From the NCBI GenBank assembly GCA_936440205.1, contig OW387149.1, positions 15,458,114 through 15,522,113 on the forward strand: a stretch of DNA of 64,000 nt. The letters run 5' to 3'. Position numbers and translations under genes: made by a program. Shown here piece after piece: positions 55,616 through 64,000 of this stretch. The stretch comes from Lepidonotus clava. Taxonomy: Eukaryota; Annelida; Polychaeta; Phyllodocida; Polynoidae. The notes under the pieces were generated by a model, which searched no databases, had not been told where the DNA came from, and worked only from the letters and a program-made list of their open reading frames with translations. How positions within the stretch are numbered: the stretch's first letter is position 1; every line of letters starts with the position of its first letter.

Positions 55616-58254
55616 TTTTTTCTCAACCACCCCTCAAAATCAGTTTCAAAGTTTGATATTTAGAATATGCCTCCTTGCTTATTCAAAGTACATAGTTACA
55701 CTATACAAAGTTACCCAAAGACATTAAGTTAACAAATTGCTCCTAAAATTTGCCCTGAAATACAGCATTTTGATTGGCTGTCAAGCCTGTAAATCTGCCA
55801 AGTTATAAGTTTGGGAAATTGTAATGGTTTACCAGTACTTGGGGATGTAAAATCTTATATATCTTGCTTATTTCCATAACCCTAGCTCTCACAGACAAGG
55901 ATGGCTTATACTGTTATTTTGTTCAACCCCTGTCGAAGCCTTGGATATACCAATGTTAAATGGGCATATTCTAGGTATGTTTTTAAACATTGTTTTTAAC
56001 TTTGGACAAGCTGGTCACACTACATTAGGGTCAATATTGTGACGAATGTAGACAGGCGACAAGAGGGTCAATCGCTGTGCTCTTGATTTTGGACATGTTC
56101 TGTTGTTGGACATGGCCGCTCCTCATAGAAAGGGGAGTATGCACAGGTAGGTTGGGACTCACTTGACAGTACCTGGGGCTCAAGCATGGGGTGGTGGATC
56201 AAGCACAAGGACACAAGTTGGGCAAGGCTTCTTGGAGACATGCCTCGTGCTAGAGGGTGGACTGACTGGGGCGCCATCAAAGGGATGCTGTCGGATTTCT
56301 GTCAAGTAGGGAGTTGGGATATCTCTTTCATCACCAGCTTGGGAGCTTCTTATTCAACCCATTAGCTTAGAACTACTGTCTGGCTTATCATTTGACCCGG
56401 GGCCAGGCCGATAACAAGAAGGTAGTGTGGTGGCCATCTGCCTGACATCTTGTTTCCAATGGTTGTTACTAGTCTCTTTCCTGTCCCTTCATATGGCATA
56501 TTTCTCATTCTTTGTGCTCTTCAAGTTATAATTAGTCTAAGTGCTTCCAATTCTTCATTCCTTGGTCTCTATTGCTAGAATTATGTCCCAAAGAGGCTTC
56601 TTCCCAGAAAGCAGATGTTGACACAGTGAGTACCATAACAGAACTGTTTATTCATGCTTGAAACAACATTTATTTAGCCACATGCTTTGTTCCTATTGGT
56701 CAAACCTGGTCACATGATCTACATTACTCTCTGTTACGCACTTCAGGTTACATGTTTCGCGTGACATTAACTAATCATTTTGTTACTCAGGCTTTTCATG
56801 CCCAAACGATGGGAATAATCGTTCATTAGTTACTATATACAGACAATTATGAGTGACAACACATTATTAAAGGAAAAGCAATATCAGATTCATCACAATA
56901 TCATAATTCACATACAGAGCAGTACTATAAGTTATAAGAAATTTCAATTCAATATAACAAAAAAGACAATTATTTGATCCATATTTCAAACTCATACTCA
57001 TATTCTTGATTATATAAATGCACAACAATTAAAGAAGTTTTTCTCTGTCTAGCAACATTCCCCTACTGCTATACTACATGTTAACTTCAACGCTATACTT
57101 TCTCTGTAATTTAACAGAATCTTGATCTTACCAAATTATGGCATTCCATGGACATTTGGTCTCCTTAAGACATATGTAAATTCTCTTTTCATATTGTTGA
57201 CATTATTCTGAGTTTCTTGCAAAGAGGGCTGCTTTTTAAAAACTTATTTATTATTGTCTCTGGGTAAACACCTGGTGTTCCCCACAATATAGAATAGATA
57301 ACAATAGAATAACAATGAAAATTACTTACAAATACATTTCAACATTTCTTCAGTAATTTCTCATAAGTGTTTTATACACGCTTTTTCAAGACAGCCTAGA
57401 TCTCATGCATCAATTTAGGCTTATTTATCCGTACTTGTATACTCTCAATGACTCCAATGTGTAAATCTATGCCAGTTTCAGTTACACTGTGAAATGAAGT
57501 ATCTGCAAGATTTTCCTGATTTACCATTGATGATGGGAGACTATGCATCAGTGATCATATTAAACCTTGATTGACTGGGGTGACTTTCAGCATCTTGGTT
57601 GGTTGATAAATGAGATTCTGGACCATACCAAGTAGTGTGGAACTCAGTCAGACGGAAGAGCCATTTATAACTTTGATGTGTAGTCAGTTACAGAATGCTG
57701 TCTATATGTATCAATAGTACCAATCTTTTTCTCTTCTCTGATATATGTATCATCTGTGTGCATTCATGGCATATATCTAAAAGTTGTTTTTAAATGATAA
57801 AAGTTTCTAGCCGATCAGAGCTCCACAATAAGTCCTTATCAGCATTACATAACAGATGTCAAACTCTTGAGTATGGTGGTTGCCATAGCGTCACTCAGAC
57901 AAATAAACCACCCAACCATAATGACCAGGGTCTTGAAAACACTTGTATCTGGTCGGTAGCATTTAACCGACTTCTCAGCAGTCTGAGATTGATATGATAT
58001 GTCAATTGCCAATTCTTTTTTAATTAATAAATTATAGTGTAGAACTTGAATTTTCATTATTTTTACTATAATATAGTAAAGGTGTCTTGTCTCAAAGATA
58101 TATATATATTTATCATAGAGGTATCTCACTATATGAAGGAAATAAGCACTTACTTGAAATACATTTTCAAAAAAGAGAAGACATTTTCTAGAGAGTTATT
58201 TGGTTTGGAGCCTAAATTGATTTCTGATAACTATCATTCAAAAGGAAATTCATG
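55616..58254. other. Non-coding stretch
   Basis: 2.6 kb of AT-rich DNA. No gene, RNA or named repeat recognised. Confidence 0.5.
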
Positions 58255-58815
58255 TTAATTTTCTCCAAAATAATAAGAATAATGTATCGGGTAAACTGTT
58301 GATACGCATTTCCATGTTGTCAACTGTTTTTCAGATTTCATTAAGTCCAATAAATCTTTACTCACCGACTTTGTGAAATAGCAATATTCCTTATTAATTT
58401 TACTTATCTACAACATGTCTGTACACAAAATATACAGCTATTTGATCGAGTCTGTCCTTCTAAATTTACATATCCAATTTTGGTGGCAGTTTGTCCAGGG
58501 GGGTCCGGGGGGTCCTGACCCCCCTCCTTTTGGTGCATGTTTAATTTCCCCAGAATGATAAGAATGATATATCAGGTAAATTGTTCCACGTTGATACGCA
58601 TCTCCAATGTCCTTTTCCGATTTCATTAATTCCAATAAATCTTTACTCACCGACTTTGTCAAAAGCGATATTCCTTATTTTACTATCTACCTCATATTTG
58701 TAAAAGAAATATACAGCTCTTTGATCTAGGCTGTCCATCTTAATTTACCTATCCAATATTGGTGGCAGTTTGCCCAGGGGGTCCTGACACCCCCCTCCTT
58801 TTGTTAGACCCTTAA
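58255..58815. repeat. Two-copy tandem repeat, period about 279 bp
   Basis: The order CCAATAAATCTTTACTCACC, ATATACAGCT, TTGGTGGCAGTTTG, then GGGGGTCCTGAC is present twice; for example ATATACAGCT lies at 58430 and 58709. The copies are moderately diverged. Confidence 0.8.
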
Positions 58816-58928
58816 ACTACAAAAGAGGGGGAAATGTTGTGTGTGTGCACGAGAGATCAGAGTTATAGTACTTAACCTATGTGTTGAAATCCTGTATTGC
58901 CCCATTGCACAATGAGTCAGTATTTTGC

Positions 58929-59897
58929 TCAGAGAAATGCACTATTGGTACTTCCTGAATTATTTCCTAGGAACCTATTGATGTGTCCTCTAAATTTTTT
59001 ACTTTTCCAAACATAGATAATAGGATTTACCCACGTGTTTACTTTCCAGATAATGCCCAGGAACCTGATTACAATTTCCCTATTGGAACCATCTAAATAG
59101 CGTACACATAGAGGTTGGATGATGAGCACAGAGTTACAACCGATGTAAACTGCAAGGATAGTGAACATAACCTTGGTTATCTTGGAACCAGATTGAAGTG
59201 TGGGATCTGGCACCATTCCTGCTCCTGCCACTGCTATGGCCTGATTTTGTTTGCGGGCGATCAGTCCTATCTTGATATAACAGCATATTGTGACGAGGAG
59301 CAATCCACCATATGGAAAGGAAATCAACACTCTGATGGTATATTTTATAGAAATGAAATAAATACATGATCCAATAAGAGATTCATTACTGAATGCATCT
59401 TCATATCCTACGCCTAGACATACACTAACTAAAATCCCAGAGGATACTATCAGAATCCACATTGATATTGTGGCTTTTTGCACAGTCAAAATTGAATGGT
59501 ATTCTAATGCACGGTGAATATAGATAAGCCTGTCAATTGAAATAGCACATAAAGCACCTAAGTTGGCACAAAGCAGTGTAATACCAATCAAAAGGCTTAC
59601 AATGCATGAAACTGTCCAACCATGTCCTTGAGGCAGATACAGTGTTGCTATATTAAAGGGTAAGGCAGTGCTTGAGGAGAGATCTGAAAGCGTAAGGCAG
59701 GCTATGAAAATGTTACTCGGTGTTTCCAAGTTTGCATATTTCCACAGGATTATCAATGTGATGCTGTTTGTCAAAACCACAAGCAAAGCTTCAATGATGA
59801 GCCAGCCTGCATATATGTGCACCAAAAGCATATCTCCAGGGTTAGTTGCATTGCCTCCAATGTGAGAAATGTTAGAAAGATGCGAAGACATGTTCAT
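58929..59897 (-). CDS. Intronless class A GPCR, third family member
   Basis: The protein is 322 residues from the ATG at 59897, chosen because MNMSSHLSN aligns with the MNVSTNLSN start of copies 1 and 2. The frame stays open upstream to an ATG at 60065, so a 378-residue form cannot be excluded. It has three sequons (NMSS, NISH, NATN) and seven hydrophobic segments. Landmarks are N44 in TM1, D72 (LSDLS) in TM2, C98 before TM3, a cysteine in loop 2, IDR (D122, R123) at the end of TM3, and NPIIYVW in TM7. CWxP is absent in TM6. Unlike copies 1 and 2, it keeps the arginine needed for classical G-protein activation, so it probably shows the ancestral state. The shared phrases LWKYA.LETPSNI and LEYHSI mark all three as one subfamily. 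Confidence 0.85.
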   Translation of the reverse strand: MNMSSHLSNISHIGGNATNPGDMLLVHIYAGWLIIEALLVVLTNSITLIILWKYANLETPSNIFIACLTLSDLSSSTALPFNIATLYLPQGHGWTVSCIVSLLIGITLLCANLGALCAISIDRLIYIHRALEYHSILTVQKATISMWILIVSSGILVSVCLGVGYEDAFSNESLIGSCIYFISIKYTIRVLISFPYGGLLLVTICCYIKIGLIARKQNQAIAVAGAGMVPDPTLQSGSKITKVMFTILAVYIGCNSVLIIQPLCVRYLDGSNREIVIRFLGIIWKVNTWVNPIIYVWKSKKFRGHINRFLGNNSGSTNSAFL

Positions 59898-60079
59898 GAT
59901 GCTCCCTCTTTGATTTGAATTGTAAAATGCCTGGTAATTGTATGTATTGTCTGCTGGCCTAGAGCCCACCGCCTGCTTGCCTGATGGATGCAGCACTAAG
60001 AAATGACCATCGTAGGTGTGCAAGCATAATGAATCTGCCTCTGACATAGAGCGCAGGTGTATCATTATGAAACCCAATT

Positions 60080-62543
60080 CTATTGTTGTATAAATGCCAT
60101 GGCAGTGAAATTAAGGATAGACACCAGTGATTGGGGCATGAATGGAGCAGCTCCTTCTAATGACAAGATTTGATTATCATTATATAACTAAATAGATAAT
60201 ATCATTAAAAGCCAAGAAATAAGCATATCTATCCAATTAACTTATATAAAAATGGCTTTGTAGGTGGGTTGCAAACCTAAAAACTTTAATATCCATATTT
60301 ATTTTTTGAACATTTATATCCAGCTTGGTATTCAACCTAGAGCTTAGAAATTTCTGGTACATATTCCTGGCATATATGTGCAGGGAACCTTGTCCCAGAC
60401 TTATTACATAGATCTTAGGTCTGTTTTTATGTAATATAGAAAATGATATCTAAATAGAAACTTCCGGTCTTTGCCGTTTTTTATTAAATATAATCTAGGA
60501 CCTTAATAAAGAATCTGATGTATACGTAGAAAACGAAAACAGCAAACCATGTAGTGAGGGGCTCCCCACTGTTCAACACTGAACTCTGCCTGGTGGCTCA
60601 CCTGATTGGTCAGTTGTGGTCATTTGTGTTAATAAATATTCATGTCCAGTCCAACTGATTTTGGAGTTGGTTGGGGGTGTTGGGACATGGAACACGTGGT
60701 TTGCTGGGTGAGGGGTGGAGGTGGCAGGGGCCACACTGTCCACTTTGTAGAAAGTAGAGGCAGCAGGGGCCACTCTTCTACCATTCATGTCTAAAGAGAG
60801 GTTGAGATTATATATTAAGTGTAGATTTTACGATGGAGTGACCACTTGTATTGTAATGACAGATCTGTCATATGTGGTACGGACTCTGGTATTAGATATG
60901 GTTTAGATCCAAAGGGTCCTACATGGTCCACTTGTGGGGCAGTCTCAATAGAGGCCACTATAAAAATAAATTGTTATCTAGTAGTTTGACCAGCAAAATT
61001 CTTTTGCAACCCCATGTTCTTCTTACACAGACTGAAACAATGGTGGTGGGGTTATCAGGTGGTGTGCACGTTTTCGGTAAACACCTCATTAGGTCATATA
61101 ATTATAAGGTTGAATTTACACAGTGTCCACACAGGATCTTTGTTCCAACGCATGATGAACACATTTCTTCAAACAATGGCAGAACGTATTGAGCTGAGTG
61201 TACAATAATAAAGAATCTGAGACACCCTTCCCTGTATCTGAATGTTGGGAAGAGATACGTGAATGGTTATTTATGTATGTTGGGTATTAACCAAGATATC
61301 AATGTTCAAAACATAAAAGTTAAATCATATTCTCTAATACAAAACCCTGAGATAGTTCCATTCACATCATTTATTTTTTAATTAAAACAATAACACTTTT
61401 TTATCATTTTGAGTGCTACTCACAGCTCAAACTCAAAGTACATTAAAATAAGTGTAATGATGTGAACAAACAAGTTAACCATGTAACTGTTTCTTTTATA
61501 ATCAATTTTCTACAATATAAATGCTGGCCGTATTTTTTACTCTAAATTAACAATGGCGTCGACATCTAAAACCACATTAGTCTAAGCAAGGCGGTCCACA
61601 TGTTTACAAAGTCAAATCACAATTATCAGGGGTTAATGAATTGTAAGCGAAGGCAATTAGAATAAGCAAATTAGATCTGTGGTCCATATACGGTCGGGGC
61701 AGGCACACGCGCGCTCAGGCGAATGCCTCGGGCCAGAGGGCAACTGTGAAATCGGATCACTAAATCAAATAACTGTACTTTTAATGGGAGCAAAATGGCA
61801 CTTTAGATGGAGGGTAGGACCCCATGAGACAGCTCCAATTTGCACCAAACTCTTCATTCTGGGGGGATACAGGTCTAGGGGTTCTTTTTATTTCTATTTT
61901 TTTAAAGAAGAGGCCTGATGGACATGGTCCCCAATAGGGCTGAAGAAAAAACAATTTAAAACCTAACAATATAATTTGGCCATAGATAGTACCCTGAATC
62001 TGCCAAAGTTGCTTGAGTTCTTTTTTACACTAGCCTGGAAAGTCTCCTAAACTGGTTGGATTCTATAGGTTTAAACCCAATAACCTACTGTGTAAATGGG
62101 AGAAAGGTTGACCAGAAATAGTATAAAGTTACAGAAATATATGAAAAGAGATCATATTATTTACCCAAAAATAGGCTCCTAAATGCACCACGGTTGCCTG
62201 TTTTTGCAGGCTATCAGGTGTCTTATGTAACCTGAGAATAACTAGCTGTAGGCCTAGATCCATTATTTTATATCAGAAAATTACACAGTGTATAGACCTT
62301 TTTTACGAGTTTGCACAGTGGATTCGCTCATAGGCACCTTGTACCCAACACCTCAGGCCCAGCTCAAAACAAAACCATACCGCATTACCCGACTGACTAG
62401 CAGTGCATATAGGGGTAGGCTGAACATGTCACTCCTTGTTTTCAGTCTTTTCAACATGTTTTCAATGTTGTTTGGGTTACACAATGCAGAAGTATATCGG
62501 GGGTCATCCTGAGGTAGCATGTACAACTCAGGTGGTACAAAAT
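60080..62543. other. Non-coding stretch
   Basis: No gene recognised. GGCAGGGGCCAC and GCAGCAGGGGCCAC form a short imperfect repeat at about 60723-60766. A slightly GC-richer patch lies at 61690-61760. Confidence 0.45.
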
Positions 62544-62693
62544 CAGGGATGGATACAGGAGTGGGGTTCCATAGGGCATGCCCCCCCCCTCCCTTTTTTT
62601 TCTTGGGCCAAATATAAAATTTGTTAATGTAAAACTGGAATTCTTTAATAAAGCCTCCCCCCCCCCTTTCTAGAATTCCTGGATCTGCCCCTG
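62544..62693. mobile_element. 150-bp hAT-like MITE
   Basis: CAGGGATGGATACAGG and the inverted CCTGGATCTGCCCCTG form the common CAGGGGCGGATCCAGG-type ends. No matching 8-bp duplication is visible, so the copy is probably old. Confidence 0.55.
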
Positions 62694-63107
62694 GAAATCT
62701 ACTGGGTAATTTTTTAAGGCAGCCACAGTACTAATATAAGAAGAACTGTGAGAGGGGGGGGGGCGTCTGTGGGTGTGTGTACTACCCAGCGGGAATCGTC
62801 ACGATTCGTACTATTCCCATTGGTTGTACACGCACCCGAGGAGAATCCCCTAAGGTTCTTCTATATTTTATTACACAAACAAGATTCCAAAATTCATTAA
62901 GAATACTGAAAACAAGGAGCGGTATGTACAGCCTGCCACTATGCACTGCCCCTTATATGCACCACTCATCAGCCGTGCGGGTGATAAACCCCCTACCATA
63001 CTTCTTACTTTACTAAGAAGATCGAGAAGTAATTGGTTATTAATTCGATGCAGGTGTTAAGGATTAAGAATAAGCTCAGTTTGATTAGAAAAATGGTAAA
63101 TTCTATT

Positions 63108-63275
63108 GGGGCCTTCCATTAAGTATGTATGCATCAAAGGGGGGAGGGGGGGTCTGGAATTTTTGAAAATTTGCGTACATTCTTGTACAAATCTAATGCG
63201 TATTTATGCCCCGGGGGGGGGGGCGGGGGGGTCTGAGATTTTTGAAAATTTGGTACGTACTAAATGGAAGGCCCC
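63108..63275. mobile_element. 168-bp MITE with GGGGCCTTCCATTAAGTA ends
   Basis: The left end GGGGCCTTCCATTAAGTATG and the inverted right end (GTACTAAATGGAAGGCCCC) are flanked by ATT on both sides. Two internal GGGGGGTCTG...TTTTTGAAAATTTG units lie side by side. Confidence 0.8.
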
Positions 63276-64000
63276 ATTTTATGTTTCAATTCGTGCAAAC
63301 GCATTATAATTTGGTATGACTAATTCCCTGGTTATGCAAACCCAATATATGAAAAGAAAAGTGGGGGTCCCATTGCTCATTTAGGAGTTATGGGAAGTTA
63401 TATTGGGGCATATTCACAGAAAATAAGAGGTTTAATACTGATGAAATTGATATAGAGGATTACCATATTTGATGTTTCAGGGAGGTCCTATAGATTTATT
63501 CTGTTACTAATTATTCTTTTGGTTACATATTTTATCTCAAGAAAAAAGTGCAATTTGTTCAACAAGGCACTTTTGGTGGCCCTGCCTGAAACTGCCATAA
63601 AAAGAGATCTAGACATGGAACTGTTTTTTGATAATCCCTATAGTACATACTTACATATGAGTTAAGAACATAAAACTAAAAAGTCAGCATAGGTCCAGGG
63701 TGTTCTACTGATTAAGTGAAGAAATATCCGTATTTCACACCTTATTGGCATGTTTTATACTTCAGTGAAAAAAGATCATGCAAAATAGATTAATCACCCT
63801 GTAGTTTTCAAATCACCTGAACTTTTTAACACATAAAATATCAGTTTCTTTTATATCATCAGCAATTAGCTTCTAAAGTTGAAATTTGCAAGTGGGGGGA
63901 AGCACGAGTTTTGGGCCATTTTCCTTAACACTAACTACAAGTTAACAAATAACACTAAACACATTATAAAACGTATCACTACACGCCTCATTATACAAAT
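63276..64000. other. Non-coding end of window
   Basis: AT-rich DNA with no recognised feature. Confidence 0.5.

Overview
The window looks like a piece of an animal genome, most likely a marine invertebrate. It holds spliced or intronless eukaryotic genes, class A GPCRs, a Ty3/gypsy LTR element, an APE-type LINE, several tRNA-derived SINEs and many short terminal-inverted-repeat elements (MITEs). Two SINEs near 43.8-44.6 kb carry a head (AGAATAGGCC...CAGTAGC) and a TCAC tail that I loosely associate with gastropods, but I cannot name the phylum from the sequence alone. There are no bacterial features.

Layout. 1-665 and about 14.35-16.06 kb are repeat-rich DNA with many copies of a CATGTC...TTTAAGAAAT motif. 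A young, whole-looking Ty3/gypsy element (670-14318) sits inside this DNA. It has 1,019-bp LTRs, gag, pol, an extra zinc-finger ORF downstream of pol with its own TATA-type promoter, and an array of conserved RNA-like hairpins near its 3' end. 16-21 kb is mostly non-coding, with a probable solo LTR and a 158-bp MITE. 21.2-37.1 kb holds two diverged copies of one block, each with an intronless GPCR gene on the minus strand (23294-24244 and 33963-34916). The two copies have collected different MITEs, so each serves as an empty-site control for the other. 37-46 kb is a patchwork of MITEs, SINEs and perfect inverted repeats. One SINE there has a 46-bp target duplication. 46.4-50 kb is a minus-strand LINE with a long open frame.

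The most interesting object is at 51222-55613. It is a 4.4-kb DNA transposon with 35-bp terminal inverted repeats and a TA target duplication. It carries a four-exon gene whose predicted 755-residue protein has an RNase-H/DDE-like pattern (FDY ... DNCSGQNKN ... GHTKFAPDW) and belongs to no superfamily I can name with confidence. A 158-bp MITE at 19896-20053 has the same ends, so the family has been mobilised in this genome. A third, more distant GPCR lies at 58929-59897, and the last 4 kb contains two further MITEs.

Host protein-coding content is therefore probably only the three related GPCRs. Nearly everything else recognisable is mobile DNA. All calls come from reading the sequence by eye, and no database search was possible.
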